Below, piece by piece: positions 1 through 13,675 of a DNA stretch of 64,000 bases. The first letter of the stretch is position 1. The number at the start of each line of letters is the position of its first letter. Under the pieces are notes generated by a model. That model was not told the origin of the DNA. It saw nothing but the letters and a program-made list of their open reading frames with translations, and did not search any database. The translations under genes and the position numbers were made by a program. The stretch is from Ulota crispa (Eukaryota; Streptophyta; Bryopsida; Orthotrichales; Orthotrichaceae), in assembly GCA_963920765.1 (NCBI GenBank), contig OY987243.1, positions 7,874,001-7,938,000 on the forward strand, read 5' to 3'.

Positions 1-2163
1 ACACATAGTTCACAATATAAAATTTGAGCTCAAAGTTGCAAAATCAAGCAACACACATACTTCCAACTCATTTTTTTCATCTTCTCTAAATGCTCATTGT
101 AGAATTATTTGCTGGATAATTTTCATTATATTAAAACACAACCTCAAATAAAAAAAGATTTTTCATACAAAAATACAAGCAAAAGATAAGTTCATATATA
201 CAATAAGCATTAAGGCAACATGAGAAATTAGCAACTACCATTTTTTTTCATGAATGCCATCTTATCAATGAATACTAAAATGAAGATCATCTCAAAGTGT
301 TGATCATATCAATTCAATACAATAGCTAACTACCTCATCTATACTAATAATATGATTGGTTTCATTAGTTGGGTAGTTGGGTGTTTGTAATAGAATAAAT
401 CTCTATTAGTTGGATAGTTGGGTGTTGCTCCAAGAAGATTAAATGGCGGTTATGTGGCAGTTATTCTTATTTGTATGGTTATGTGGCGGTTATGGTCATC
501 CTTGGGGATAGGGTATACACAGGAATAGGAGGTGGACACCTAGAGAAGGAGGCAAAGCGCGTAGGTAGGCATAGTACAAGTAAGCTCATTGTAATGGAAA
601 GGAGAAGAAGCCTGAAGAAGGTGATTATGAGGAAGGTCGTGTTAATATTTTTGCAAGGACCCCCTCCCGTGATGGCCCTCTGCCGGAATGGCGGGTACAA
701 GGGTCCACTAGTTTATAAAATTTGACTTGAATAAGTGCCTAAATGTATTTATATATTTTTTGAAAGTAACTAATTTTTTTAAACTTTTTTTTGAATTGCC
801 TAATCAAGTTTTTGCACTTTAAATAATTTTTCGGCAGGCAAGTGCCGAACTTGCTAGTAAGATACGGTAGTAATTGTTGCATCTAACCTGCTTTGTTTCA
901 TATATTTATGAATCGTATTGAATTAGTTATGATACACTGAATTTGAAGTGGGGAGCGCTCTCGAAGGGTCCATATCCTGAAACGTGCAAAACCTCAAAAT
1001 GTACTTATGTGCTACAGGGTTTTACAGTCTGGGCGGCTTTAGGACAATCTTCCCCACTGACTCTTACCCTCTAAAGCGCCTTGGAGTAAGTTTTTTTGTC
1101 AATAAAATCTTTGCTTGCTTCTTGTGCTATGCTCATTGAGCAGTTCAAAGCTGTTTTTTACTAATTATTCATCAATTAAAGTATGGAAGTACGTCAAATC
1201 ATGAAGCATGTAATTAAGTTTTACTATTATTTCACTTTTAATTCTTTGCAATGCAACCATAGTTAGGATTTTAGAATCCCAAATCCAGCTTCACAAATCT
1301 TTTTCTGAAGATTTCAATATTTAGGATGTAAATGGTTTTAGAAGGAACTTGGAATTTGAATTTAAAACCTGATTAAGAAATATTAGTAACAACAATGACG
1401 ATGCAATTCAAAATTCACATTTTTTACTTCTACCATGAAATGAACACCAAGAGTTGTTTGGAGCTAATGTGTAAATAAAGATGGTAAACTTAGCTATTGG
1501 TTTAGTCTATATAAATGTATATGACATTATTGCTTTTATTCTAGTATGTGATCTAAAGTATTTAAATTTATTTTTTCCTAAACGTTGTTACAAAAAGTAC
1601 TAATTATTTCTAAATGGAGCTTGTTGAAATAGATTTTAGACGTGATGTCAATTTTCCTTTCATATGTATATAATGTTAGGACGCTGAAGCTTATTTCTTT
1701 GTATACAATTGATTGTGGACACCAAATTTCATGTTTTTCTGAGAATTTATCAAACCATTTGAATTTAAGAGGTTTTTACACCAAAAACTACAAGCAAATC
1801 CTCTATTAATTAAAGGGGATCTAGTGAAACCTAGAGTTTTGATTTTCAGATGTCCTAAATTTTATTTTACTGACACACGTATGGGGATAATTAACTTTTT
1901 TGAAGATTGACAATTTTGAAACCTAACAGTACTGGAAGGTGGCATTTTGACACTCAAGCTCACAAACCACGGTGTTCAATTTTTTGAAAAAGTGTCGATG
2001 TTGTGCAATAATAGTTTGGATCCAAATGTTTTTTAATGGGTTTTTTCACATCCATCACCATCTTATCACCGACCATGATATTGCAAGAAATCTATGTGCC
2101 AAAACTCCATACTAATACTTGTGCAGTTAGAGCACTTAGCGTGTGACATAACAGAATCCTTAC
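1..2163. other. AT-rich intergenic DNA, no gene seen
   Basis: I see no supported gene here. A short direct repeat built on TTAGTTGGGTAGTTGGGTGT occurs near 366-393 and 407-425. A somewhat GC-richer patch at 430-720 holds an open frame on each strand, but neither resembles a known protein. The rest is AT-rich sequence of the type seen around the transposon remains elsewhere in the window. Confidence 0.5.
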
Positions 2164-2539
2164 CGATGGGAGGTCAGGTGAACATGGTTTGGGATGACTG
2201 GCCGAAAAAATGAGACAAACAAACCCAAATCGACATCCGGGCGCCTCGCATCGGGTGCCAACTGTCACTCGCGGCCCAGGTGGCGGCCTCAGAAAGGGTC
2301 AACGATCCGCCTTGACATGACGTGGCCGGTCCAGCTGGCGTTCCGGGCTCGAAAGAAGGGAAGGCTTGGTCATGAAAGGGCCGGCTACGACAACAGATTC
2401 AAACATCTGCGGAAGCGTGGAGACCGACACCAGAGGATCCTGGAGAAGAAGAAGCCGGTGGGGGGTAAGGGAAGGGGGGAGACGGATCGCATTGCGGCAA
2501 TCACCAAGTGCTCACCGAGATTCGCAATTTCTATGAGCT
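2164..2539 (+). promoter_or_regulatory. Probable promoter/5' UTR of the RHD3-like gene
   Basis: GC content rises sharply from about 2200, just before the start codon at 2540. An open frame at 2194-2598 crosses the start but resembles nothing and is read as 5' UTR coincidence. I see no clear TATA box. Confidence 0.4.
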
Positions 2540-5312
2540 ATGGCGCAAGAGGGAGCACCGGCCATTCAACTGATAGACGAGAAGGGGGCGTTCCATGAAG
2601 CGGCGTTGGTGGATTTCTGCAAGGCCGTGAAGCTGACAGAATGCGGGCTGTCGTACGCCGTGGTGGCCATCATGGGGCCGCAGAGCTCCGGCAAGAGCAC
2701 ATTGCTGAACCATTTGTTCAGCACCAAGTTCCGGGAGATGGATGCGTTGACGGGGCGCAACCAGACGACCAAGGGGGTATGGCTGCAGCGCGCGGACGGG
2801 ATTGATCCGTGCACACTGGTGATGGATTTGGAAGGCACGGACGGCAGGGAGCGCGGCGAGGACGACACGGCGTTCGAGAAGCAGAGTGCTCTGTTCTCGC
2901 TCGCCGTGGCGGACATTGTGCTGATCAACATGTGGTGTCACGACATCGGCCGGGAGCAAGCGTCCAATAAGCCTTTGCTAAAAACCGTGTTCCAAGTGAT
3001 GATGCGATTGTTCTCCCCTCGCAAGACCACCATGCTGTTCGTGATTAGGGATAAAACCAAGACACCCATGGAGATTCTGGAGCCTATTTTGCGTGATGAC
3101 GTGCAGAAGATCTGGGACAGTGTGCCGAAGCCGGGGAAGCACAAGGACACTCCTTTGACAGAGTTTTTCAACGTGGAGGTCACCGCGTTGTCGAACTACG
3201 AAGAGAAAGAGGAGCAGTTTCAAGAGGAGATCGAGCAGCTGAACACCCGGTTTCACAATTCAGTAGCGCCAGGCGGGTTGGCGGGCGATCGGCGCGCCGT
3301 CGTGCCGGGCACGGGATTCCCGTTCAGCGCGCATGAGATGTGGAAGGTGATCAAAGAGAACAAGGATCTGGATCTGCCGGCGCACAAAGTGATGGTGGCC
3401 ACGGTGCGGTGCGAGGAGATTGCGCATGAGAAGTTACAGAGCTTGAGCAAGGATGAGAAATGGAGGAAGCTTGAGGAGGCGTCGAAAGCGCCTGGCGTGG
3501 TGCCGGGATTCGGGAAGAAAGCGAGTTCCATGTTGGAGAAGTACGCTTCGGAGTACGATGTCGAGGCCGGGTTTTTCGATGAGAGTGTCAGAACTGCGAA
3601 GCGGAATTATCTCATCTCCGAGGCCCTTGAAATGATCCAACCCGCCTACGAGGCTGTGCTTGCTAACCATCGCTCGAATGCGCTGGAGAAGTTCAAGAAG
3701 GATTTGCAATCTGGTGCAGAGTCTCAAGACCGGGAATTCGCTGCCACTGTTCGGCATTGCTCTGAGGCTGCATTAGATTCTTTCGATCAATCCTCCGCTG
3801 GTACGTCCCAATCTCATACTCTACTTGGGCTTGTAATTTGATCTTCGTTGCAAAAATTCAAATCGTCATCAAGACTATCTCGCAACAGCCAAAAATCCCA
3901 ACCCCAGGTCTGATATCCGTTGTTATATCATCATGACAAAACTGGGTAAAAGGTTGACATGCCTTACTCAAAATTAGGTCATCTGGGAGTCTTTGTCCAA
4001 TCTCGAACATATTATGCAAGTCCTCTGTTGCTCAAGCTTTTGACCGACACATGCGGTGGTTTACCTCATGAAGATCACTGAAACTGGACAGAAGTTAGAC
4101 ATACCTGGATTCCATTATGTTCAAAAACATGATCAATCAGATTAGTCATGATAAAAGCATAAACTTTTGTTGCCGTAGGGGTTAACCTATGCTCTACTTC
4201 TGTGTGCAGATGCGAAAGTGTCGCAGGCGCCATGGGATCCATCCAAGGCGAGGGAGAAGCTATCTCGCGACATGAATGCACACGCCCAATCGTTACGATC
4301 CGAGAAACTGCAGCAGCTGAAATCCGAGTGGCAGAAGCGCATGGAGGACGGCATCGGTGAGCCAGCGTCGGCGCTGCTCGACGCCGCGCCAGCAGAAGCA
4401 TGGCCGTCCATTCGAGAGCTCGTGTATGCCGAGACGTCGAAAGTGATAAAAGGAGTGACTGAAGCACTCTCCGGATTCGAACCATCTCAACAGGAGAAGA
4501 CTGCCATCCTCGGCGATCTTCGAAAGTACTCTCGCACCATAGTAGAGAAGAAAGCGCGCGAGGAAACGGCACAGGCGCTCATCCGAATGAAGGACCGGTT
4601 CAACAACATATTCGGCCACGACGATGACTCGCTACCTCGCACTTGGGGCGAGGAGCACAACGTCCGGGCCATAACCAGATCTGCACGAGCAGGAGCACTC
4701 AAAATGCTCGCCGTCATCGCCGCTCTGCGACTGAATCCTAGCGAGAGTGAAGACGGCGTTGAAGACGCGTTGTTGTCACTTTTGGATGAGGACGGCTCCA
4801 CCAGCTCCAACTCGCTCGCGTCTTCGACATGGCCTGGGATTGCGCCGGAAGACACGATGCTCACACCCGCGCAATGCAGAGCCTTGTGGCGACAATTCCG
4901 TGCAGAAACTGAGTATACCATAAGTCAAGCGCTTTCTGCACAAGAAGCCAGGCGGCAAGGCAACAACTGGATGCCGCCTCCGTGGGCCATCGCCGCCATG
5001 CTCGTCCTGGGATTCAACGAAATGATGACGGTGCTCCGCAATCCTTTGTGGCTCCCTGTCATCTTTGTTGGGTTCCTGATTGCCAAAGCTCTCTGGGTGC
5101 AACTCGATCTCAACCGGCATTTCCAGTATGGCGCTCTTCCCGGTATTGTTTCCATCTCCACCCGGTTTCTCCCTTCCGTCATGGAAACGTTCAAGGGCTT
5201 GGTGGATGCCGGCACTGCTGCTGCTCCGCCTCCCGCTGCTCCTGCTGCTGCTGCTTCGGGCCTACCCTCTCGACGCTCTGAAACCAAGCTGGCTTATGAC
5301 TCAGATTCCTAA
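2540..5312 (+). CDS. RHD3: RHD3/SEY1/atlastin-family dynamin-like GTPase, 787 aa, two exons
   Basis: Exons 2540-3800 and 4210-5312; the intron 3801-4209 is GT-AG and splits one Asp codon. The product belongs to the ROOT HAIR DEFECTIVE 3/Sey1p family, GTPases that fuse ER tubules. Visible motifs are the P-loop GPQSSGKST (residues 46-54), the G3 motif DLEG (96-99) and the RD-type G4 motif VIRDKT (168-173). A long helical middle region follows, then a hydrophobic hairpin (about 678-696 and 701-720) typical of the membrane anchor, then a short cytosolic tail rich in Ala and Pro. Length is close to Arabidopsis RHD3. The ATG at 2540 is chosen because the family similarity begins within about 10 residues of it. 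Coding GC is much higher than in the flanks. Oddity: from memory, angiosperm RHD3 genes have about 20 introns and this one has one. Family is very sure; the exact paralogue is not. Confidence 0.96.
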
Positions 5313-6680
5313 ATCTTCTTGCGCAATCTATTTCCAGAACCCTAATTGTTGCCGGAATGCGTCTGTATATCTGAGGTGTTGAGTATTGTAGTTATGTTAG
5401 GTATGGTTATGCCAAGGTTCAGTAGACTCTGTATTTTACAACAGGTAATTTATCTGCGGAGGAAATCCACATCTGCATTCTTCTGGTTCTCTGCCGTCTA
5501 TTTGAGTTGCTATGAGGGTTTTGAAATGCTTTTTCTTTTTATCACTTGGATGCAATTGAGTATGTACCAATACCATTTCTATCCTCTGTTTTTATGGCTT
5601 GATTAGTACTGTATCCTTAAACCAGCGGGACCTACGGTGAGAGATGCCGTGTTTCTTCATCACCTTGCTTGCTTTGCCATTGTCTGACATTTTATCACAA
5701 GAAATAACAGTAATGGGTGCAAACGTTATGCACATCAGTGCAACTCTAAATAGTAATATAGATCATTAGCGACATCGGCGAACTTGATCGTGACGTTCGA
5801 TTAAATAAGAGGTATTCGAGTACAATCGGAGCGTTGGGTGTTATTGTTGGTGGTGGAGGATGTTTTTATCAGCACACTTCTTCCTTGTTGAGAGGAAACA
5901 CCAAGCCCAGTTATGAAACGGTGGTGGTGTATGGTTTAGCCGGTGTTCCGTTGAAGTTGTTTGGCGAGCCCTTGGGTTTGTGCAACAAGTTTGCAAGAGA
6001 ATTCACTTGTTAAGGAATGCTCCGATGTGATAAAGATCGACGCTGCTACTTTTTCTTTGCCAATCACACTTTGGCTCCGAAACTTGCCTTTATGACCTCC
6101 TCGAGCTACCTGTCTTCCTAAACGTTAGCCAATCCATATCACTTGCAGCAGAAGGATAGAGTTCGTACATTGAATGATTGAATCATTGTTGCTGTGAGTC
6201 TGTGACTTACATTTGGATAAGATGCTCCGCGGACGTTGGAAACGGTACGAACGTGGTCGTTAAGCAGATGCATCTTCACTTGTAAAATCGATGTAACTTG
6301 ATTGGAGATCCACTTACAAAAAATCCGACGAGACAATCGTGTCATATCCAAAATGGATATTAAACCTTGATCCCTCGTTACTGGACAGCCAGGACAGGTG
6401 TCATGCATCGGAGAAAGAGCTTTCAACTGTTGCACAGCTTTGAATAGTTAATCATAATTTGTACACGTTCCCTGTCGGTCCAAAAGTTTTCTCTACTGTA
6501 TGGCACCGTGAAAAGAAGGAATCCACTTCCTAGGATGAATTCAGTGTATATCCATATCTGTTAGTCAGGAATAGTTCTGATTCATCAACAGATCTAGAGT
6601 AACTTGATTCGGAGTGTGGTTCCCGTGAGTATCAAAGAGAGTCTCGGACAAGATCCAAGTATGACAAACCAAGTTCAGCT
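5313..6680. other. Intergenic and 3' UTR sequence between the converging RHD3-like and APC4 genes
   Basis: The two genes end tail to tail here. The first several hundred bases are likely 3' UTR of the RHD3-like gene, and the last stretch before 6681 that of APC4. Open frames at 5346-5606 (+) and 6139-6435 (-) have no recognisable similarity. I see no RNA gene or transposon end. Confidence 0.5.
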
Positions 6681-9600
6681 TCATTCCATCTCGTCATCCT
6701 GAGCTTCTTCATCCTCCTCCAGATCGTAAAGCAGGGCACGCCGTTGTCCAGCAAAAACACATGCTAATCCGCGGGAAGCTGTTTCAACCATTGGAACTTC
6801 ATTAATCAGTACTGGGAACTGTAGACTTTCTTTTAAACTCACCAAAGTTAAATGCATGTTGGTCTACTTTGAACAGAAGTTAGCATAATTTTAAGTTGTT
6901 CATAGCTAACTTTAGTCAAGCGATGGACAACTCCAACCTCGAGCCCTAAAAAGGCGGTACTTGGGGCCACTCCAAATTTGAACTAGCAGGCTAAAAATAA
7001 TCCCTTGCATTTATGACACCAAACAATGTGTTTGAGGTAACAAATATCCAATCCACTCTAAGAGGTAGCTCAAACTCTTGTTATCTCAAATATTATTTGC
7101 ATGCCACATAGGAGCCACGTTAGTGCCGCCAATTTGCGCTTATTACTAGAATTGGTTTAAAGTTGAAATTGAACGAATCTAGAAATGGCAATAAGAAATA
7201 AAATTTGCACCAATTCAGGTGTAGGATTTCTCGTCATCTTAAGCTTGTTGCTTCAAGCTGTGCTATCTGAAGTGGCCCTCACTGCCACACTAGTTCAGGA
7301 CGAGAGCTTACCACTGACAGCCAAGGGAGGAACAACATCAAGCTGCGCAATAGCCCTCACTTTTCCACTTTTCAAGCCCACGTCCGCAACTGCCCCCTGA
7401 TCAGAAACACCAGTAAGTTTGGGTTACGAAATCTTCATTAATTAACTTCATCTATTGGCAAGCAGGCATGCAAGATTCAAAACAAGAATAGTACTTTCTT
7501 CTCTACGTCAAACCAAAGACCATGCACTGCAAAATCTCAAAAAGTAACAGCAAGGGCAAGATCTCAGATAGTAATAAGGGATTGGTACAGGCAAGGAGGC
7601 TGCAAAAGCAAGAGAGCTTAGTTACTGTGTACATCATTATTTGAAAAGTATCATATAGCTACGATCCACACAAAATAATTTTATCTTTTTATAAACCTTG
7701 AACTTACAAGATTGGTACACAGACGTAAAAGGGGCAAACGGCTCATAGAAGAACTGGTGGGGGACAACGGCATGAATTCAAGGTCCTCCAGTTGCAACAG
7801 CATTAAGTATGTTTGAACCGTCTCCTCCTCCTGATCCTTCTCGCTGACTAACAATATCACCTGTCTTTGCTGTAATCATAAAAAGTTTACAAACAATACA
7901 TCATTCCCTAGCGAGAGTGGAGAAGAAGTCACAGACAACATTGCACAATAATACAGAAGCGCACGCAAAATATCAGCGGCATTCAGCAGATCGGTGAAAA
8001 CTATGGATTACTACCCAGGCAAACAATTCGTCCATTACTTGACAATCAAGTACCTTATAAAGAGCCAAGTCAATACAATGTAGAGTCTTCTCAAACCGCA
8101 AAGCCAAAACTTGCGGAACTTTTGCTCCTCCAACTACAGAGAAATCTGCAATTGTGAAGTCTCGCAATATAATCATAACATTCTGATGAGACGCACTTGT
8201 ATCGTTTTGCACTCTCAAACAGATGTAGTCCTCAAGAGGGCCTTCCTCTTTTTTGCTTCCTGAATTGACCTGCTTCAATGCAGGAGGACAAGTAAATGAG
8301 TAAAAAAGGTTGGTCATAAATCAGCAGTATATACAATTTGTAAATCGTGGCTTACAAATAATTTAGCAGCATATAATAATTGCCGGGTAGATTGATAGGT
8401 CCAGGAACTTGCAAAAACAGAATCAGGAGACGCACCTCGAAGTGTGTCAGAGAAAGAGGTATTGTCGTAGGAGGTGGTATGGATGAGGGGAGAGGGCATA
8501 ACAGCAGCATGCAACGAGCTTGAAGATTGGGAGAAATCGATTTGACTGGCATTGCAAATGCCTCTTGACAGCTGCCACAATTCAGAGAAATGGTCGATTA
8601 CAAGGAACCTGGAGGAAGCATATGGATATACTGCCCTACAAGACCTCTCCTATTAACCATATTCCATAAATGTAGAAAGAAGTACAAAACTGTAGTGCCG
8701 ATGTCACCAAGGTGAAAAATAAAGCTATTTGGAGTAGATCTCAAACCTAGATCGAAGTTGATAAATCTGTGAGGATAACGTTCGGCTCAAGAACTTCGTG
8801 TCTGCAAATCCTCCCATAATTGCTAGCTCCTCCATTCTGGACTCTTCTTCTCTAAAACCCCAGACAAAAACAAACTGAAATCCATCGAAGCAACGAACTG
8901 AACCTACAGATAGGTATTAAATAAATCACGATCGCTTGATGGCTCCAGCAAAAAAAGTCTGTAAACGTTAAAGAAAAACACATTACAAAGCTCTAGAAAT
9001 TTGATAGAATTGCGTTGGAAGATTTAACTCACGGTTTGACATCCATAACGAGACCATCTGTGGCGGATGCAAGGTGTGGGCCAACTGGGTCCCTCTCAAA
9101 GTGAGTACGTAAAAAGTCTGCCACCCCTGCACTGTCATTTACAAAGTATATACCTTGAATAAAATTTACAGTTAAACTCTCGTCTATAACACTATCTCAT
9201 TCATTCAGAAGTATCTAGTGCTACGGCAACTATAACGGGATGGCATCAACCTGTCAATGGCCGGAAGCTGGTTAGCTTGTGGTCCAGCATCACCATTGAG
9301 CTGACGAAGTGACTTCGTCAGCCAAACAAAAAAGAGCCGAAACTGCCAAATAGCACAATCCAGCTGCAATGTTATGCATAGAAAATAGTTTGCTCAAACC
9401 TCGAATCTCCAAAAGTGAACTTGACAGAACTAACCATGTTAGAAAGACTCAATGCAATGCATAATTAACTCAGTTGAGGATTGGCAAGGTCGAAAACCTG
9501 GCCATTCGTGTCTGATACAGTACGTAGGAGGCGCTCAACTTGAACAAGGAGCATGCCAGCGTTCTCCATGGCATTTTCCATTAGAGTTTCATGCAGTCCG

Positions 9601-12600
9601 ATTTTACGCAAGCGGGACCTCCACCGAGACAGTCCTCGCAATTCTCCGACCCTAAATGCAATGATCTCAGCCGCTGGCTGTTCATAAACAAGTTGACAAG
9701 TTCCAAAGCACAGTATTTTAGCACATGGAGACAAGCTGGTAAAAGTCAAACTCATTCCCGGATTCTCAAAGACAAAATCAAAGATTCGACAGATCATTGT
9801 AAAAAGGAGCAGTAAGCTTTTAAAAACTACTACAACGTCATATTAAAGAAATTGCAAGAGAAACGAATCAGGAAAAAATTCCTCGGGAATCAGCACAAAG
9901 GACCCGCCATGATGGGCTGAATCCTGGGTCCTCGGCACAAAGACGAGACTAGAGGAGTCGCTATTTTGGTTACCTGCAAGTGTTCTGCAATAAGGTTATG
10001 AAGTTCTCTTCCAGCCGTGTCTATACTCTTTGCCAGCCGTTTCAGCCCCTGAAAAAGCACGCAGGTATAGTCAGAAGAATTGCAAACTTTCCCTCCCGCA
10101 GAATATCCCAAGCTGTTTTTGTTCTTGATCTCAAGCTAGTATCTATTTTCTAATCATTGCATCGAGCATGGGATCCATGTTTGGAAGAGTGGAGTATAGT
10201 TTAGGTGCAACTAATAAATAAAAACCTCATAAAACATTCCACGTTTTGCACTCTATAGTACACAAGTACAACCAGCACACTGATTCGTACATTACCGTTT
10301 CTCCCAAGGAAGCAGCGAGAAATTGGTGCAAGGCTGCACTTGCGGAGCCACAAGCAAGAAGACTTAAGAATTCATCACGAGGCTTCACAGTTGACCCTGC
10401 CATTAGACACACCGCCATGATTAACAAATGAGGATAAGTTTATACCAAAATTGATTTGTAATTCGAAATAACAAGGCTCATAGTAACAACCCTGTATTCT
10501 GCATGGAGCTAGAATGCACAAAGCCACAATTTGAATGTTCTACTTTCTTCCAGGATTCAGAGATTGTGATTAACGTAAGGATGGACGTAGAATACAACGT
10601 AAATGGACTTTACCATGCTCCAGGAGTAAAGTGGATAGTGAACGAAATTTGTCTTCAAACGTGGATATTGCTTCACTCCAATGCTTGCGCATCACTGTCA
10701 CGGTGGTCTCCACGACTTCCAGCAACTCTTCCACACTGGAAGCTTGAAGTGCCAATTGTCGCAGTTCCTTCCTCCTGTCTCGCCATGTATTCATGCAACC
10801 GATGTCAGTGACGATTAAGGTGCATCGGTTAATGAAAAATGAGGAGAATCATTTGATACGACCAGAGGGGTATTAAAACACGAAGGTCAGTTCCTCAGGT
10901 TGCAAGACACCCGTGCGAGGGCTTAGAGTATTCTTCTTACTCAAGCGGAAAGGAGAGCATATCCTATAGAATACCAAAAGCATCAAAATGAGTGTGCAAG
11001 AGCATTGATATTGGTGAAAGCTTTGTTAAAGAACTACCTATCTCCCAGTAGAGATGTGTCAACAGATATTGCATACATCCCAGATGCCCTAGATTCAGCA
11101 CCTGCCATGACTTGTAAGCTCTCCACTGATTGGGCTCCGCTACAAATGACTATCATGTTGCGAAAGTCTTTCGACAAAGAGACCTGCTACCACATCCCAT
11201 CTCAGCAAGTGTTCACTTCAACATTCGCAGTTTCAACATGCAATTCCAAATGGGGATAAACTAAAGAAGGCCATTGCACATTCAAGAAATTGGAGATCCA
11301 ACACCCACTTTCAAAAACAAAAGGCCTACTGTAAGACTGATACTTTACCTGTAGAACTGAGGCATCCAGGAGTCGGTACACTGGCTTTGCTACACTCATG
11401 TACTCTGCAGCCATTCCACTAATGGCGAGGTCCTTGATGTCCTGAGATCCAATTTCGAACCTACTCTTGGTCAGGTCTTAGATCAGAAGAAATTTCACGC
11501 CGCATGTTTCAAGCCGGGTAGATAATTTCAACCAAAAGGTAAGTCCACTCACCAACTTGCCAACAGGAAACACACCAAATGCACTCAAGCAAATGATGCC
11601 ATTTCGGTCCCCACTACAGAGAATGTAAAGGCGTTGCTGAGCAGCACGAAGTACATTCTTCCGATTGGCCTGGCTTTGGTCTTCAGCAACGTGACCTAAT
11701 ACTCCAGACATATCGAAGTTCGAGGCCATCCCAGGCATCGGAGGAGTATGTGGGGGCGACGGAAAGAATCTTGAGGTTCGATCTTCATAGCAGAATACAT
11801 CATCTCCAAGACCCTAAGATACCCACCCATACCCTTTGAATCCATGGAAGTTGTAGGTCTTCGTACACACATGGAGACAGCTCCTATCAAAGAAGTCAGG
11901 CTCGCATGAAATTTGTTCAAGTATGTGCAGAAAACTAAGAAGATAAAGCTGCTTATAACTCAAAGACAAGAGATACGATTGCGCACTCGTTGCTTCCAGA
12001 AGCCAACACTGTCCTTCGATACGTACCGCCGATTCGAGGCCCTCCTGAGCCCAATATAGGCATTCAACCGACGCATCGTGCGTTGATAGCTGTCGCAATA
12101 CATCGCCATTCTGGAACCAGATTCACCGCAATTACTAGCTTTACATTTAGAGGCACCATCTGTTTTTGATGACACCATCAGCATGAAGCCAAGTCTTTTT
12201 CAACTGCCAGTATATTACAAAGAATCGTACCTCAACGTCATGAATTGCAATGCTGCCATCATCGTGACCTACTGCCAAAGCCTTTCCATCAGGACGCCAG
12301 CACAGTGAAGTAACTTGCATCTCTGAAACATGTTTGACCACTGTCAGAAACTGCGCCTTGTGCTTTTCAGTATCCAACTTCAGAGTTAGACGCACATTCT
12401 TTTTCCCTCAAGAGCACATTAAGCGGCATGATGCAGAATAGGTTCAATTCTCAAAAGATCCCCTATTGGATGGACAAAGTGATATTAATAAACTTCAATT
12501 GAATAGAACGTTATCAAGTAAATATAAAGATCCTGTATTTAATGTCAATGCCAATGTCAACAGAATAGTATCGAGTCTATGCTAGGGACATTACTATCAC

Positions 12601-13675
12601 ACTAACATTAAGTAAAGACCATTAGCATGAAATTGACATTACCCTAACGTACACTCACCGTAAAAACAATATGAATCAAACGCCTATTAACTGAGTATAG
12701 ATGTGTTTATTCAACCTGATAGTTGTGTGAGATACAACATGAAGGAGAAAGAAGATGCAAAAAAGCCATATTCATCCAGACGAAAGCAAGCGTCTGTCTC
12801 CACATGCCCTATATTATAAGGAGGCATAAAGATTGTTAAAGCCCCTAACCTGGAGTGATTGCCCAAAGTCGCTGCCAGTTGAACCGATGCACAATGAGCT
12901 GATGATCTCGCGTGGCCATGGCAAGTAAATCCTTGTCTGGATTCCATGATGCCTTATCAACCTTCGCAATGAAATCCAACAATCACTGCTTCAATCACTT
13001 CAGAGTGACTAACTCTTACAACATTCCAGGCTTTTTGAATTTTTGATCACGTTCTCTAGAAAGAGCAACAGAAATATTGTAATTTTACGACAATAAGTTT
13101 CACAGAGCAGACAAGGCTGTGGACCTAGCAACGCCGCCACTTTCTCACTACATTTTCTCAATCGTCGATAAAGTGATCACAGCTATTTGCAACACTCCAA
13201 GTGATCATTGATTCCAGAATGTACACCACCTCAACTTCATAAATATCATCTAATAAAACTTTAAACTATTATAACTGAAATCTAAATAGCACGTCCGCCT
13301 TCTTGAGCTGTCACAAAGATATTTCAAGAACTAATTATAGAAGCTACGCTCATCGCTTATAGTGTCATATCAGGTGTGATTATCTTCTGTGCTCACCAGT
13401 ACCGTAAAACAACACGAGCGACTATAATTTCGGAATTGGAACTTGAAATGCCACGGAAAGCATCGACTATAGATTGCTAGGGTTCAAAATATGAACGCAG
13501 ACTCGATCGCATGGCAGGGGTTTAGGGGATGAAGCGACGCAATGCAGGGAGAGGAAAGCAATGGCAGCGGAGGCGAAGAAGAAAATGGAAAAACCTGGCT
13601 GGAGAGAGGCTTGTCGAGATGCAAGGTGAAGGAGAGAGCGTCCCCGGCGGGATCTTCTTCGCCGACGTCCGCCAT
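6681..13675 (-). CDS. APC4: Anaphase-promoting complex subunit 4 (APC4), 804 aa, 19 coding exons
   Basis: Coding exons, 5' to 3' on the minus strand: 13595-13675, 12850-12961, 12231-12322, 12027-12110, 11553-11813, 11349-11465, 11038-11183, 10614-10774, 10296-10396, 9974-10048, 9498-9677, 9251-9363, 9033-9131, 8747-8851, 8436-8571, 8054-8269, 7708-7860, 7312-7396, 6681-6778. They sum to 2415 nt with all phases compatible. APC4 is a scaffold subunit of the APC/C ubiquitin ligase, which drives cell-cycle exit. The N-terminal WD40 part carries [10 protein letters not shown] (33-42), HRFNWQRLW (about 52-60) and [10 protein letters not shown]. The central ANAPC4 domain includes [10 protein letters not shown] (about 421-430). 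The acidic C-terminus ends in [11 protein letters not shown]. The start is the ATG at 13675, 15 codons before the conserved LDKPL segment. Exon 6 has a weak acceptor. Exon 16 has a tandem acceptor (8272 or 8269). Family very sure; a few junctions could shift by a codon or so. Confidence 0.95.

Noticed and set aside
2194..2598. 134-aa open frame upstream of and overlapping the RHD3-like start
   Set aside because: It has no recognisable similarity and runs out of frame with a strongly supported gene; read as GC-rich 5' UTR.
5820..6450. A possible gene or organelle fragment between the RHD3-like gene and APC4
   Set aside because: No frame gives recognisable protein and no organelle gene could be identified.
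8340..8430. An extra APC4 exon between exons 15 and 16
   Set aside because: Exons 15 and 16 join directly in phase 0. The segment between them contains stops in the useful frames and no similarity.
10780..10850. A U12-type AT-AC intron end (TTCATTAAC branch-like motif) before APC4 exon 8
   Set aside because: A normal AG acceptor at 10776-10775 joins exon 7 in phase and the family similarity continues across it, so no minor-class intron is needed.
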